DNA of 64,000 nt from an uncultured Clostridia bacterium (GTDB lineage Bacteria; Bacillota; Clostridia; Christensenellales; Borkfalkiaceae): contig CANQJJ010000003.1 in the NCBI GenBank assembly GCA_947624215.1, positions 28,059 through 92,058 on the forward strand, read 5' to 3'. The notes under the pieces were generated by a model. The model searched no databases. It was given only the letters and a program-made list of their open reading frames with translations, and was not told the origin of the DNA. The position numbers and the translations under genes are program-made. The first letter of the stretch is position 1; each line of letters opens with the position of its first letter. Of the stretch, positions 42,823-53,464 are shown one piece after another.

Positions 42823-45800
42823 ATGAGAGAGAGAATATGCACAGTTTGCGGCGGAAAGCTGGAATACAAAGAGGGCATATACGAATGCCTACATTGCGGG
42901 GCGGAGTTCGAAGTCGGCGGTGCGCAACTCGAGGACAGGGATATCGACGATTTGAACATTGCGAACGAATTGCGTTGCGACTATGAGTTCGGAGAGGCTT
43001 TGGAAAAGTGCAGGTCGGTCCTGGAGCGATCGCCCGACAATGCCGAGGCAAATTTTTGTGCACTTTTAGCCCAATATAAGATAATTTACCTTGCCACAGG
43101 ATCGATCGTACGGGGCAGACCGCAGTATACCGCCACCTTTCTCGATCCGGACACCGCGCCGCTCACTGAGAGCGAGTATTACTCGCACATGAACGAATCC
43201 ATGCGGCAGATTGTCAGAAAAATCGAAAACAAGCGCGTTTTGGTCAACAGCGGTTATCGGCATGTCCAAAAGTATGACGTCTTCCTGTGTTACAAGAAGA
43301 ATCGTCCTGACGGGAAAGGCTTAACAGAAGAGGCGCAGTGGGCGAGAAGGGCATATGAGGATCTGACAAAACGGAAATTCCGCGTCTTCTATGCCGATGA
43401 ATGTTTAGAGGGGAATGCTGAGAGCTGGGATATCAACATTTATGCCGCTCTCAAAAGTGCGAAGCAGATGTTCGTCTTTGGTTCATCTGCCGAGAATATC
43501 AATTCTGACTGGGTGAAAAACGAGTGGAAGAGGTTTGCCTATTTGCAAAGGGAGGACGGGAGAAAAAGGATCAAACCTGTACTGCCCGCGAACAATGAGT
43601 TCGTATGCTTGCTGGATCGTCAGCTGGGAACCGTGCAGGAAATCGACGTGAAAGCAGGAAGCGATGATTGGCTCGGCAAACTCAGAAAGGTGGCCAGACA
43701 GACGATCAGAAACGCCTCAAACAGCGCGGAAGATCTGCTGGAAAAGGGTTATAATGCAATCAGGCTGAAGAAATTCGGGCGTGCGAAACGGTTCTTCCGC
43801 GAAATCGTCGGGACCGAGACTCCTCTCGACAATTCTTGCCACGAGGCATATTGGGGACTTCTGTTGTGTAGCTACAGAGCCTTCGACGATTACGATCTCG
43901 TCTGTGCCAAGAAACCCGTCGACCGATCTGATGAATATCGGTTTGCCGTTGAGAATGCGCGGGAGAAGGGGGACACGGAGGCGCTCGAGCATTACCGATG
44001 TGTTGCACGCGATCAGCAAAACAAGGAGAACGCTGCGTATAAGTCATCCCGCCCGAACAGGCAATACTACTTGCAAAAGACCAGGACGAAGAGGATTTTG
44101 ACCAAAGTCGGCGTCGGAGTCGGTGTTATTGCCCTACTTGCCGTAGCGATTTACGGCTGTTGGGATGCCACACATCCGCTCAGCTACAGCATGTCGAACA
44201 AAGAGGCGACATTGAGCGGCACAGGCTTCATCTTCCGCGTTTTTCCGCATGACGAACTCAAAGTGGATACGTGCGGAGACCTTCCCGTCGTCGCAGTCGG
44301 GGAGGGGGCGCTACGCGGATCGGCCGTACAAGCGGTCACCATGGCGGCATCGGTCAGATCGATCGGTAAAGATGCGTTCGAAGGGAGTGCTCGTTTGGCG
44401 GCGGTGAAGGCGTTCAGCAACGTGCTTGAAGTAGGGGAAGGGGCATTTCGTAATTGCTCAAGCCTCCAAACCGTGATGTTTGGGGAAGCGTTGGCGGCGG
44501 GAAACACACCGCTTGCGAAAACAGAGGGTCCCACTGTCCGATCGCTCAGTATCGGGGCGGGCGCCTTTGAGAACTGCTCATCGCTCAAACGCGTTGTCTT
44601 GGGTGGAGTGACGTATATCGGTACAAATGCCTTTGGCGGTTGTACCGAACTAAGGGAAATCTACATTGACAAGGGAGAGGATTGCGAGATCGTTTCCGAT
44701 GCATTCGGAGAACTTCCCGGGGGCGCCGTGATCTATGTCCCGTCTACGCAGGAGGATCTTTTGGGCGAACTTTCGCAGGCGGGGCTCTCCGTTCGTACAT
44801 ATACCCGTGACAAGGTGGAAGAGGTAGTCTATTTTATTGGGAAAATCGGGAATATTACCCCCGGGAGCCTTTCCGTTATCGAAAAAGCGGAAGCGTTGTA
44901 TGCCGCACTGACAGCCGAGGAAAAGGCTCGCGTGAGTAATGCCGGCGAACTTGCCGATGCACGTGCTGTGTATGAGGTCGTCCGTCAGATCGAGAAGATC
45001 GGGACGGTGACTTTGGAGAGCGGACAGGCCATCGAAAGCGCTGAAATTGCTTATGGCCGTCTTAGCGAGCATTGCCGTGCACAGGTGGGGAATTACACCG
45101 CTTTGACGGATGCACGGGCTGTGTTCAATGTCATGGGGCTGATCGAGAGTATCGGGAATGTCACGGTGCAAAGTGGCGGGGATATCGAGCGTGCGGAATC
45201 CGCTTACAAAAAGCTTACGCCTTCTCAACAGAATAAGGTCTCCAATTCTGCTCGTCTGCAGGCAGCGAAAGATGAATACAGCGTGCTTGTCACAGTCAAA
45301 GCCATCCGCGATATCGGTACCGTAACCGAGAGCAGCGGCCCTGCTATCGAGCAGGCGGAATTATCGTATGAGGCGCTTTCGGATCTGCTTCGTTCCCGTG
45401 TAAACAACTATGCAGATCTTTTGGCGGCACGGCGTGTCTATGACGTTATTACTGCCATTTTGGGGATACAAACGATTTTGCCTGACAGTCTTTCCGCCAT
45501 CTCTTCTGCCGAGCGGTTATATGCGGCTCTGACGGAGGGGCAACGGGAGCGCGTGACAAATGCGATGCTTCTCTTGGAAGCGAGACAGATATACGACGTC
45601 GTGGCAAAGATCGCGGAGATCGGCACGGTAGGGCTCGGGAGCGGGACGGCGATCGGAGATGCCGAGAGTCTGTTCGAAGTGCTGACGGGCTCGCAGAGGA
45701 TGCGCGTCGGTAACAGAAGCGTTCTTACGGATGCACGCGCTGTGTATGACGTAATGCAAAAAATAGATGCACTCGGTGAGGTGACGCTTTCGGACAGAGC

Positions 45801-47487
45801 AGCACTTGAAGAAGCGGAGAAAGCATACGATTCGCTCACGGGGACGCAAAAGAAACAGGTCTCCAACCACAATGTTCTTATTGCCGCGCGCGAGACGCTT
45901 GCCGTGTGTGAGGTAGAAGAACTCATCAAAAATCTCGGCACTGTGACTGACGCCAGTCTTTCCAAGATCGAGGAAGCGGAAGAGGCCTACCGCGCACTCT
46001 CGCCCGCACAGCGGGAGAGAGTTTCCAACTATGCACAGCTCCGTGATGCAAGATTGATCTATGAGCTCATGAGCGAGATGCGAACGCTCGAAAAAGTATC
46101 GCTCGGAAGTGCTAAGAATTATTCTTTCCGTGAATTCAATGTGAATAACATGAGCTACATTGCATCTGTTCTCAATGATGCAACCGACAGGGCGAAGATA
46201 GACAGCATCACGATCGCGGGCATCCGAACAATCAAGGAGAGCATTTGGAAGGAGGCGTTTCCCGCGCTTGACAAGGTGCGCTATGCTTTAACGGGAAAAG
46301 AAACCGTGTCTCTTTTCACCTTGCCGGCGAGTACTTTGACCTACACCTTAGTCGGGAGCACGGCAGTAACATATCAGATGCATATTGCCGCAGCCTCAGG
46401 CTCCGAAGCACACCTTGAATTGGAGAATTTTTCGTGCTCAAATTCGAATACTCCCATTGACCTTACCAATGTAAGCAAGGCGTATGTTTTATTTGCGGGG
46501 ATGGTGAAGATAACTGCGAACTCGGAACATATTGCGGCCATAAACGGAAGTGACATGGAAATTACTTTGGAAGATGGGGCAACTGTTACAATTTCAGGCA
46601 GTGAAGGTACTTCTTATGCGGCCGGCGGTGATGCCTTTTGGGCGAAAAATGTCACGATAAACGGTTACGGTACAAACAGTATGACGATCAAAGGCGGTGA
46701 TGGTGTTAACGGTATTGATGGCATCAACGGAGAAGACGGAGGCGGAGGAGCATGGGGAAGCGGAAGAGATGATGATAGAGCTTCACGGGCAGGTAAAAGG
46801 GGGCAAGACGGTACAAATGGTACAAACGGTACAAGTGGTGGAAATGCAGCAATTGTTACGAATTTACAAATCAATTCGGGAAAAGTAATGTTTATTGGGG
46901 GCCGAGGCGGTAACGGCGGTAATGGCGGCAACGGTGGCGCCGGAGGCAATGGCTCTGGCGGCCAACAGTATTGGGTAGGACTAAGTTGGGAACATTATCG
47001 TTGGGCAGGTAACGGCGGTAACGGTGGCAACGGCGGCAACGGCGGTGACGGTGGGCGCGGTGGTAGCGCCGTGGAAATGCCGGCTTCAAATAATATTGTG
47101 ATCTCCGGAGGAACGGTAGCTTTTCAACCGGGAAGTTGTGGCCATGGCGGCAACGGCGGTAACGGCGGAAATGGCGGGAATGGCCCTAATGATGATTGGG
47201 TAGCAATACAAAGAGGAGCATCCGGAGGAGATGCTGGCAATGGCGGGAACGGCGGTTCATGCTATGCCGCCCAAACCGAAGCATTATTAAAAGGCATGAT
47301 TTCAAAGAAGGGGGGGACATATACCATCTCGGCTGAAGGAGTGTCGGTACAAGAATCCAATGGCGGGATACCCGGTGTTGCAGGACGTGGTGGAAGGAAT
47401 GTCAACACCAAGGGCGGTGGAGGTGAACAGGGGTATAACGGGAAAGCCGGTCAACGTGGCCTATCAGGAAAAATGCTGAGCAGATGA
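42823..47487 (+). CDS. giant receptor-like protein: zinc ribbon, TIR, membrane helix, LRR, helical repeats, Gly-rich tail
   Basis: A 1554-aa protein, start at ATG behind GAGGAGG. Order: zinc ribbon with Cys 6, 9, 22 and 25; helical linker; TIR domain ~151-260 ([53 protein letters not shown]) keeping the W-x3-E of active NADase TIRs; second helical part; one membrane helix ~427-447 ([18 protein letters not shown]); BspA-type LRR ~450-640 ([17 protein letters not shown]); eight ~52-residue helical repeats ~667-1085 (pattern IG.VT...I..AE..Y..LT...R..V.N...L..AR..Y); beta region; collagen-like/GGNGGNGG tail ~1285-1554. Inferred topology: TIR inside, LRR and repeats outside. Looks less GC-rich than neighbours. 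Confidence 0.88.
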   Translation: MRERICTVCGGKLEYKEGIYECLHCGAEFEVGGAQLEDRDIDDLNIANELRCDYEFGEALEKCRSVLERSPDNAEANFCALLAQYKIIYLATGSIVRGRPQYTATFLDPDTAPLTESEYYSHMNESMRQIVRKIENKRVLVNSGYRHVQKYDVFLCYKKNRPDGKGLTEEAQWARRAYEDLTKRKFRVFYADECLEGNAESWDINIYAALKSAKQMFVFGSSAENINSDWVKNEWKRFAYLQREDGRKRIKPVLPANNEFVCLLDRQLGTVQEIDVKAGSDDWLGKLRKVARQTIRNASNSAEDLLEKGYNAIRLKKFGRAKRFFREIVGTETPLDNSCHEAYWGLLLCSYRAFDDYDLVCAKKPVDRSDEYRFAVENAREKGDTEALEHYRCVARDQQNKENAAYKSSRPNRQYYLQKTRTKRILTKVGVGVGVIALLAVAIYGCWDATHPLSYSMSNKEATLSGTGFIFRVFPHDELKVDTCGDLPVVAVGEGALRGSAVQAVTMAASVRSIGKDAFEGSARLAAVKAFSNVLEVGEGAFRNCSSLQTVMFGEALAAGNTPLAKTEGPTVRSLSIGAGAFENCSSLKRVVLGGVTYIGTNAFGGCTELREIYIDKGEDCEIVSDAFGELPGGAVIYVPSTQEDLLGELSQAGLSVRTYTRDKVEEVVYFIGKIGNITPGSLSVIEKAEALYAALTAEEKARVSNAGELADARAVYEVVRQIEKIGTVTLESGQAIESAEIAYGRLSEHCRAQVGNYTALTDARAVFNVMGLIESIGNVTVQSGGDIERAESAYKKLTPSQQNKVSNSARLQAAKDEYSVLVTVKAIRDIGTVTESSGPAIEQAELSYEALSDLLRSRVNNYADLLAARRVYDVITAILGIQTILPDSLSAISSAERLYAALTEGQRERVTNAMLLLEARQIYDVVAKIAEIGTVGLGSGTAIGDAESLFEVLTGSQRMRVGNRSVLTDARAVYDVMQKIDALGEVTLSDRAALEEAEKAYDSLTGTQKKQVSNHNVLIAARETLAVCEVEELIKNLGTVTDASLSKIEEAEEAYRALSPAQRERVSNYAQLRDARLIYELMSEMRTLEKVSLGSAKNYSFREFNVNNMSYIASVLNDATDRAKIDSITIAGIRTIKESIWKEAFPALDKVRYALTGKETVSLFTLPASTLTYTLVGSTAVTYQMHIAAASGSEAHLELENFSCSNSNTPIDLTNVSKAYVLFAGMVKITANSEHIAAINGSDMEITLEDGATVTISGSEGTSYAAGGDAFWAKNVTINGYGTNSMTIKGGDGVNGIDGINGEDGGGGAWGSGRDDDRASRAGKRGQDGTNGTNGTSGGNAAIVTNLQINSGKVMFIGGRGGNGGNGGNGGAGGNGSGGQQYWVGLSWEHYRWAGNGGNGGNGGNGGDGGRGGSAVEMPASNNIVISGGTVAFQPGSCGHGGNGGNGGNGGNGPNDDWVAIQRGASGGDAGNGGNGGSCYAAQTEALLKGMISKKGGTYTISAEGVSVQESNGGIPGVAGRGGRNVNTKGGGGEQGYNGKAGQRGLSGKMLSR

Positions 47488-47558
47488 TATACCCCGCAAA
47501 ATGGTGGGAAGCTCTGAACTGCCCCGGTGAAAGATCCCTTTTCGGGCCGATTTGAAGT

Positions 47559-47587
47559 AAAAAAGCCGCACGGATGTGCGGTTTTTC
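47559..47587 (+). terminator. intrinsic terminator of the giant TIR gene
   Basis: AAAAAAGCCGCAC-GGAT-GTGCGGTTTTT. Confidence 0.9.
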
Positions 47588-47606
47588 ATTGGAATGGTTG
47601 CGCAGA

Positions 47607-47680
47607 AGGAGCAAAGGACGGGGACGGTTAAGAACGGGGACGGTAAAGAACTGAATAGAGCAAAGGACGGCAAAGACGGT
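47607..47680. repeat. imperfect GACGG direct repeats between converging genes
   Basis: AGCAAAGGACGG occurs at ~47608 and ~47659, and AACGGGGACGG and close variants in between. No gene fits; the tract overlaps the end of the permease gene region. Confidence 0.6.
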
Positions 47681-48477
47681 CATATCAAATTTGTCTTGTT
47701 GAGTATGATATTACTGACTGCGCCAAGACCTGCGGCAAACAGGGGACCGCCGACGGCACAGAGTAGGACATTGAACGCGCCCGAGCTCAGCGGCGTCATC
47801 ATGGGGATCATGGTGAAGAGCAGCATGCCCGCGGCAAGAGAGCCGAGAATGGAGAGCCACAGCCGTTGCTTGCCCACCGCAGAGAGCGTCAGGGCAATCG
47901 ACACAAAGACAAGGGTGAGAAAAATTTTACTTAGCATGCAGAGGATGATGCTGCCCGCCGTCGCGCCCGCCTCCGCGAGGTCGAAGGAGAGCCCTGCGAT
48001 CCCACCGCCGATCATCGCGCCCACGAAATAGAGAACGAACATTCCCGCAGACGCTATAAACATCACGATCGTCTTGGAGAGGACGTAGTCGCTCTTTCTG
48101 GCGCGCACGGTGAAGAGATTCTTGACATAGCCGCTCTTGAATTCCTCGCCCACGAAGAGACACACGAAGATCGCCACGAGAAAGTACAAAAGGTTGATAT
48201 TGCACATACTCGTGAGGTCCATGCTCATGGCATTTCCGCCCGCCGAGCCGATCGCCTGCCAGACATTCGTAAAGGTCTCCATTGTTGTTTCGACGCCCGT
48301 CTGAGGGTCGACCGCAGACATGCCCCCCACAAAAGATGTCATAACTAAAATCAAAATGGGAAGCGCGAGACTGACTGCGAGCATGATCCACACCGTCGGC
48401 ATCGTGAACATTCTGCGCGCGTCCACCCTGAGCATGGTTTTGAGGCGCTTTCCAAAGTCGGTCATGTCCGTGTTCAT
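47680..48477 (-). CDS. ABC-2-type transporter permease (pair 1)
   Basis: A 265-aa membrane protein with six predicted helices (VWIMLAVSLALPILILVMTS, NINLLYFLVAIFVCLFVGEE, SIILCMLSKIFLTLVFVSIA). EEFKSGYVKNLFTVRARKSD is the loop typical of ABC-2 permeases of the lantibiotic-immunity/bacitracin kind. Start overlaps the ATPase stop by 4 nt. Exports or shields against a peptide or lipid; substrate unknown. Confidence 0.88.
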   Translation of the reverse strand: MNTDMTDFGKRLKTMLRVDARRMFTMPTVWIMLAVSLALPILILVMTSFVGGMSAVDPQTGVETTMETFTNVWQAIGSAGGNAMSMDLTSMCNINLLYFLVAIFVCLFVGEEFKSGYVKNLFTVRARKSDYVLSKTIVMFIASAGMFVLYFVGAMIGGGIAGLSFDLAEAGATAGSIILCMLSKIFLTLVFVSIALTLSAVGKQRLWLSILGSLAAGMLLFTMIPMMTPLSSGAFNVLLCAVGGPLFAAGLGAVSNIILNKTNLI

Positions 48478-49379
48478 TTTCTATCCTCCTGCATAAGGCC
48501 CGCGTAGTATTCTTCGAGGCTTATCTTCGCCGTACGGATCTCGCTTACGGCAATGCCGTGGCGGCCATATAAAAAGCTCGCAACTTCCTCTGCGCAGGCG
48601 CCGCCATAGACGCGGATCTCACCCGTCGCCCCGTCCGTATCCACCCGCCCGAACGCCCGCTCCAAGCTGCTCTGCGCCCCCTCCATGTCGTCCGCTCTGA
48701 GGGCAACGTAGGTCGGGCAGTTTGCATTCAGCTCTTCGGCGGTCATCTCTTTGAGCATCCTGCCCCCGCGGATGATGCCGTAGTGCGTGGCGATCTTTTC
48801 AAGCTCCCCCAAGATGTGCGAGGAGATGAGCACCGTCGTGCCGCGGCGGGAGAGGCCCAAAAGAATTTCCCGCATGATGCGCATCCCGTCGGCGTCGAGG
48901 CCGTTGATGGGCTCGTCGAGCACGAGGAGCTTGGGGCTTCCCAAGAGGGCGAAGGCAATGCCGATGCGCTGTTTCATGCCGAGCGAGCAGTTTTTGAACT
49001 TGTTCGACGCCGCGCCGTCCATGCGCACGAGATGCAAAACCCGCCGTATCTCCTTGTCCTCGTTCTTGATCCCAAGGTTGGCGGCCTGCAATTTCATGTT
49101 GTTCCAGACGGTGTAGTTCGGAAAGCAGCCCGGGGCTTCGATGAGGACGCCGATCTGCGAGCGGACGCTCTGATCCCGATGATCCTTGCCCCAAAGTCTG
49201 ATCTCGCCGCCGCTCGGCTGCATGAGCCCGCAGATGAGTTTTTCCGTCGTGGATTTTCCGCTGCCGTTTTCGCCGATAAAACCGTAGATCGAGCCCCCGG
49301 GCACGGACATGGTTAGCCCGTTTACTGCGTACTTGTCGCCGAAGGTCTTGGTCAAATTTCTGATTTCGATCGCATTCAT
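48474..49379 (-). CDS. ABC transporter ATPase (pair 1)
   Basis: A 301-aa ATPase: Walker A GENGSGKSTT, degenerate signature CSLGMKQRIGIA in place of LSGGQ, Walker B LLVLDEPINGLDADG, H-loop ISSHILGELEKIA, and a ~90-residue C-terminal extension. The start is MNAIEIRNLTKTFG; a much longer frame upstream runs through the other permease gene and is spurious. Paralogue of the ATPase at 50208. The two Walker A regions are nearly identical at DNA level. Confidence 0.92.
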   Translation of the reverse strand: MNAIEIRNLTKTFGDKYAVNGLTMSVPGGSIYGFIGENGSGKSTTEKLICGLMQPSGGEIRLWGKDHRDQSVRSQIGVLIEAPGCFPNYTVWNNMKLQAANLGIKNEDKEIRRVLHLVRMDGAASNKFKNCSLGMKQRIGIAFALLGSPKLLVLDEPINGLDADGMRIMREILLGLSRRGTTVLISSHILGELEKIATHYGIIRGGRMLKEMTAEELNANCPTYVALRADDMEGAQSSLERAFGRVDTDGATGEIRVYGGACAEEVASFLYGRHGIAVSEIRTAKISLEEYYAGLMQEDRK

Positions 49380-49387
49380 GCTCCACC

Positions 49388-50206
49388 TCAATACACATCG
49401 CGACGATATAAGACCGCCGCGCCGAGGACGTTGTAGACGACCGCCCACACAATGGAATTCATGAGGCAGACGAGGACGGATATGGCGTCTGAACTCAGAC
49501 ATGCCTGCACCGAAGAGCCATAAAGGAAGATGTTGAGCGCCGCCGTATTCCCGAGAAGGGCCGCCGCTCCCATGACGGGGATGCCCGTCCCGAGCACGAA
49601 GCAGAGGGCGATGGAGATGCCGAACTTCCTGCGGAAGAGGACGTTGATGAAGGTGTAGAGGCTCGCCCAGCCGAGGCTCATGATCATCTTGCCGAGGATC
49701 GCACAAAGCAGGGAGCCCGCACGCACCGTAAACGGAAGCCCCGTACATGCCCCCGCGATCACGCCTCCGAAGAGATAGGTGAGGCACATGCACACCATGG
49801 AGAACGCGGAGACGAGCGTCTTCGATATCATGTAGTCCTCTTTTTTGGCGTGGGTGGTGAAGAGCTGTTTGACATACCCGCTCGTGTAGTCGTGCCCGAT
49901 GAAGATGGACACCATGATGCCGTCGAAGATGAAGACCATGTTCATGTTGGCGTATTCGCCCATGTCGCGGACGATATACAGCGGGCTGTCGGCCGCTACT
50001 CTCTGCCAGGCATTCGTGAACATCCCCGCCGTCTCCCCCTCGCCCATTGCACCCATGGAGACGAGCGCGGGAATGAGCGCCGCGATGAGGATGAAGATGT
50101 AGAAGAGGGGGGTATGGAAGAGGCGGTAGAAGTCCACGCCGAGCATGCCTTTTAACCTTTGGAAGAAGTTCGGCCTTTCGAACCGCAACGGTTTCGCGTT
50201 TTGCAT
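49388..50206 (-). CDS. ABC-2-type transporter permease (pair 2)
   Basis: A 272-aa permease, six helices (LFYIFILIAALIPALVSMG, IFDGIMVSIFIGHDYTSGYV, MVCMCLTYLFGGVIAGAC), with the DYTSGYVKQLFTTHAKKED loop shared with the paralogue at 47680. It lies between the two ATPase genes with 1-8 nt gaps, so all four genes form one operon. Confidence 0.88.
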   Translation of the reverse strand: MQNAKPLRFERPNFFQRLKGMLGVDFYRLFHTPLFYIFILIAALIPALVSMGAMGEGETAGMFTNAWQRVAADSPLYIVRDMGEYANMNMVFIFDGIMVSIFIGHDYTSGYVKQLFTTHAKKEDYMISKTLVSAFSMVCMCLTYLFGGVIAGACTGLPFTVRAGSLLCAILGKMIMSLGWASLYTFINVLFRRKFGISIALCFVLGTGIPVMGAAALLGNTAALNIFLYGSSVQACLSSDAISVLVCLMNSIVWAVVYNVLGAAVLYRRDVY

Positions 50207-50207
50207 A

Positions 50208-51110
50208 TCACACAGCCTCCTTTCCGCTCATGAGAGAGACGTAGTATTCTTCCAGCCCGATCCTGTGTTTTTTGAGCTCGCGCGGGGCGATGCCGTTTTG
50301 CAAGAGGACAGCGGAGAGGGTACCCATGTCCGCAACATCATAGACGCGGAGCTCGTCTTCCTCAAATTTTACATTGCACCCGTCCTGCCGCAGGAGCTCG
50401 TAGGCGGCCTGTAAATTCTGTGTTTTCAGGGAGACGTAGACCCGCGCGCGGCTGTCCATTTCCGAGGCGGCGATCTCTTTTATCATCCTGCCCTGACGGA
50501 TGACGCCGTAGTGCGTGGCGATCTTTTCAAGCTCCCCCAAGATGTGCGAGGAGATGAGCACGGTGCACCCGTAATTCTTGGTGATGTCCACGAGGATCTC
50601 CCGCATGAGCCGCATGCCGTCGGTATCCAGCCCGTTGATGGGCTCGTCTAAAATGAGAAGGGCGGGGTCGCCGAGGAGGGCCATGGCGATGCCGATGCGC
50701 TGTTTCATGCCGAGCGAGCACTTTTTGAAGGTCAGGCGCGCGTTGTCCTCCATGCGGACGATCTTCAAAACGCGTTGGATCTCGCCGTTTCTGTCACGGA
50801 GGCCCAAATTGATCGCCTGCATCATGAGGTTGGAGTAGACGCTCGACGAGGGGAAACAGCCCGTGTTTTCAATGAGCGCCCCCACTTTTGCGCGGACGCC
50901 CGCGTCGGTATACGGCCTCCCGAAGAGGGAGATGCTCCCCTTGTCGGGGACGAGGTGCCCGCAGATGCATTTTTCCGTCGTGGATTTTCCGCTGCCGTTT
51001 TCGCCGATAAAACCGTAGATCGAACCCTCGGGCACGGACATGGTTAGCCCGTCGAGCGCGTACATCCCGCGAAAACTCTTGGTAAGGCCCCGTATTTCTA
51101 TCGCGTTCAT
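50208..51110 (-). CDS. ABC transporter ATPase (pair 2), first gene of operon
   Basis: A 300-aa ATPase with GENGSGKSTT, CSLGMKQRIGIA, LLILDEPINGLDTDG and ISSHILGELEKIA, paralogous to that at 48474. TATAAT on the minus strand (~51150) lies upstream. The dispersed word is in frame at 50325 (Ala-Asp-Met-Gly-Thr). The tandem duplication suggests two heteromeric or parallel exporters. Confidence 0.92.
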   Translation of the reverse strand: MNAIEIRGLTKSFRGMYALDGLTMSVPEGSIYGFIGENGSGKSTTEKCICGHLVPDKGSISLFGRPYTDAGVRAKVGALIENTGCFPSSSVYSNLMMQAINLGLRDRNGEIQRVLKIVRMEDNARLTFKKCSLGMKQRIGIAMALLGDPALLILDEPINGLDTDGMRLMREILVDITKNYGCTVLISSHILGELEKIATHYGVIRQGRMIKEIAASEMDSRARVYVSLKTQNLQAAYELLRQDGCNVKFEEDELRVYDVADMGTLSAVLLQNGIAPRELKKHRIGLEEYYVSLMSGKEAV

Positions 51111-51232
51111 TGCCGCCTATGCCTCCGTCTTTGATGTCTTCATTATAAAGGATGCGGGCGGGAAAGACCACAACATAAATCCCGAAAAGTGTCGGTTTTA
51201 AGAAATTTTCCAAAAAAATCTGCCGTCAAAGG

Positions 51233-51282
51233 GGCGGCAGAGCGTGTAAGAAAAAAGAAGGCGGCAGAGCGTGTAAGAAAAA
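51233..51282. repeat. direct repeat, two 23-bp copies
   Basis: GGCGGCAGAGCGTGTAAGAA + AAA at 51233 and 51260 (period 27). A relative, GGAGCGTGTAGGAAAAAA, stands at ~53264. All lie between genes. Confidence 0.8.
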
Positions 51283-51297
51283 TTTTTAGGAAGGGTT

Positions 51298-51936
51298 TTA
51301 AGAGGGGTCTTCGTCGCCGTGGGTTTTTCGCTTGGAGGCAAAGAGTTTTTGGATGAGCGGCACCGCGTAGAAGAGGATGGCGCCGACGACAGCGATCATC
51401 ATGTCGGTCATGGTATCGGTGAGCGGGGAGATGCCCTGTGCCAAGGCTTCCTCCACGCACTGCATATCGCTGTGGAAAATAAAGCTCGCGACGAACTCAT
51501 ACATCTCCCAGATGGCGCCGAGCGAGATGGTCAGGAGCACGAACATCACCAAATGGAGGGGCTTGGGAGACTGTTTTTCAACGCGGAAGTAGAGATAGTA
51601 GAAGATCGCGCACCCCCAAAAGCCGAAGAACCCGTGGAGCATGAGGTCCCACCACGGCAGCTGTCCGTAGAGCCCGATGACGGTGCCCGCGTCGACTGCG
51701 AGGACGAAGTGCAGACAGATCAGGATGATGAGGTAGCGCGGGAGCCCCAAGCTGAATTTACGGTTGCAAAAGATCAGCGCGAGCGGGACGAGGGGGATGA
51801 AGCAGATCGCAAGATAGCCGCTCAACGTCTGCTCGGGGATGACGGTGACGTAGAGAATGAGCGTGATGACCGAGAGGAGCGCAGTCACGGCGGCGGGGAG
51901 ATATTCCAAAAAAGCGTGAAGAGATCTGTTTTGCAT
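51298..51936 (-). CDS. YjdF/DUF2238-like membrane protein
   Basis: A 212-aa protein with six hydrophobic segments (VTALLSVITLILYVTVI, YLAICFIPLVPLALIF, YLIILICLHFVLAVDAG, AIFYYLYF) and the family marks DLMLHGFFGF, IWEMYEFVASFIFHSD and DTMTDMMIAVVGAILFY. DUF2238 proteins are inner-membrane proteins of unknown function. Monocistronic. Confidence 0.75.
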   Translation of the reverse strand: MQNRSLHAFLEYLPAAVTALLSVITLILYVTVIPEQTLSGYLAICFIPLVPLALIFCNRKFSLGLPRYLIILICLHFVLAVDAGTVIGLYGQLPWWDLMLHGFFGFWGCAIFYYLYFRVEKQSPKPLHLVMFVLLTISLGAIWEMYEFVASFIFHSDMQCVEEALAQGISPLTDTMTDMMIAVVGAILFYAVPLIQKLFASKRKTHGDEDPS

Positions 51937-52019
51937 GGGTTCCTCCTTACCTCTCTATTATAACACCTCATGCCGCCAAATGCTACAACTTTCACTTGAT
52001 TTTAATGGAATTTATCGGG

Positions 52020-52845
52020 GGAAAGGCTCCGTGGGGGATGAGGTGTCCCGTATGGGGGAGGCGGCGGACCCCTTGCTGTCCCTGTAAGGGAAAGTGGCGC
52101 ACTGCCCTTGTGCGCCGAAAGGGTTTCTCCTCCTCATCCGCCCCTTACGGGGCACCTTCCCCAAAAGGGAAGGCAAGGGAGCGCTCAAACGAAGTCCGTG
52201 TTGTGGTAAGCGCGTCATCCTGAGCCGTAATGGCAATACGAAGTCCTGCGCGGCTGTCTCCGAAGGATCCCGAAGAACGAAGTCCGATTATCGTTCACAC
52301 AAAACTTGGTCGTAGCAAGATTCTTCGCGGATGAGCAGTTCGGTGAAACTCATGCTTTGCTGGCTCAGAATGACGCTCTCGCGTTGGGCTTAGGCGGCAG
52401 GCCAAGCGTTCTATTACGTCATGTTGAGCCCCGTCGAAACATCACCGCATTATCGTGGTGGTAAGCGCGTCATCCTGAGCCGTCATGATGACACGAAGTC
52501 CGATGCGGCTGTCCCCGAAGGATCCCGAAGAACGAAGTCCGACTGTTTGATGAACAGACCATGCGTTCCAAATACGTCATGTTGAGCGTAGTCGACCGCG
52601 CGAGGCTTCTATTGGTATTCTAAGCGCGACACGAGCCGTAGGCGAAGTAGCGTTAGTCGAAGCATCACCTTATTATTAAGGCTGCGGTGACCCTTCAACT
52701 ACGTTCAGGGTGACGTGATTGAAATGCCTGTTTCGTTCACACACAGTCCGCGGTGGTGGGAAACGTTCGCCACCCTTACAGGGGCGCCAAGGTTCGTTCA
52801 CACGATACTTGGTCGTTGCATAGTTTGGGGGCGGGTTGCGGAAAC
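52020..52845. repeat. repeat island 11
   Basis: No gene. F (52070-52180), E (52200-52285), D (52307-52375), B part (52414-52450), E (52455-52545), composite B/C (52575-52720), G part (52767-52800). Confidence 0.9.
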
Positions 52846-52852
52846 TGCCTGC

Positions 52853-53254
52853 ATGTGGAAACTGTTCCTGACGCTCGGCCTTCTCTTTTCCGTGTGCTCG
52901 ATGGCGGGGTGTGACGTTCAGAAAATGAGCACGCTCTCCGAACTTTCACGCCCGCATGCCGGGGTCTATACCTGCGAGGAGGTCCGTTTCGGCGGGGAGA
53001 CCTTAGAGGGCTACACCCTCTCCCTCGAGCTCGAATACGACGGCAGTTTCACCCTCTCATACCATAGTAAAGACGGCTCCTTCGACGAGTGGGCGGGGAC
53101 GTATACGGTGGATGAGACCGCGGAGGAGATAACCATGTCCGCGAAGAGAGGCTCGGAAACGCTCTCCCGCACCTATCGCTTCGAGGGCGGTGTCATCTAT
53201 ATCGACGAGAATTTCCTCGGGAGAACGCTGCTCGCCGAGTTCCGCATGGGCTGA
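52853..53254 (+). CDS. small lipoprotein
   Basis: A 133-aa exported lipoprotein: signal peptide MWKLFLTLGLLFSVCSMAGC with a lipobox ending in Cys20. The mature part (GVYTCEEVRFGGETLEGYTL, GSFTLSYHSKDGSFDEWAGT, YTVDETAEEITM) is a beta-rich fold like the lipocalin-type domains of small Clostridial lipoproteins. Function unknown. No clear ribosome site. The dispersed word is in frame at 53134 (Met-Ser-Ala-Lys). Confidence 0.7.
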   Translation: MWKLFLTLGLLFSVCSMAGCDVQKMSTLSELSRPHAGVYTCEEVRFGGETLEGYTLSLELEYDGSFTLSYHSKDGSFDEWAGTYTVDETAEEITMSAKRGSETLSRTYRFEGGVIYIDENFLGRTLLAEFRMG

Positions 53255-53429
53255 GAAAAAGGGGGAGCGTGTAGGAAAAAAACAGCGCGGAAAGTCCCGT
53301 AAAGCGGCGGGGCGCATCGCCAAAAAGACAGGCCGAATTTATCCTTGCAAGGGCAGGGGAGCCGAGATCCCTCCTCCGCCCTTTTTCTATTTTCCGAGCA
53401 AAAAATTTGCAAAAGGTTTGAACAAAAGT

Positions 53430-53458
53430 TTGCAATCTTTCCGCGACTATGCTATAAT
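53430..53458 (+). promoter_or_regulatory. promoter of the helicase gene, leaderless layout
   Basis: TTGCAA, 17-nt spacer, TATAAT with TGC before it; the ATG follows after GGAGGC (6 nt). GGAGG is too close to the ATG to act as a ribosome site. Confidence 0.75.
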
Positions 53459-53464
53459 GGAGGC

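Noticed and set aside
46690..47480. Short GGCAACGGCGGT repeats resembling a repeat array
   Set aside because: They are in-frame codons for Gly-Gly-Asn in the giant TIR protein; no spacers, so not CRISPR.
47997..49793. Longer start for the ABC ATPase at 48474-49379
   Set aside because: The extension is antisense-like, basic sequence through the neighbouring permease gene; MNAIEIRNL is the conserved start shared with the paralogue.
51150..51300. Direct repeats considered as an attachment site
   Set aside because: No integrase or tRNA nearby and the repeats are only 27 bp apart.
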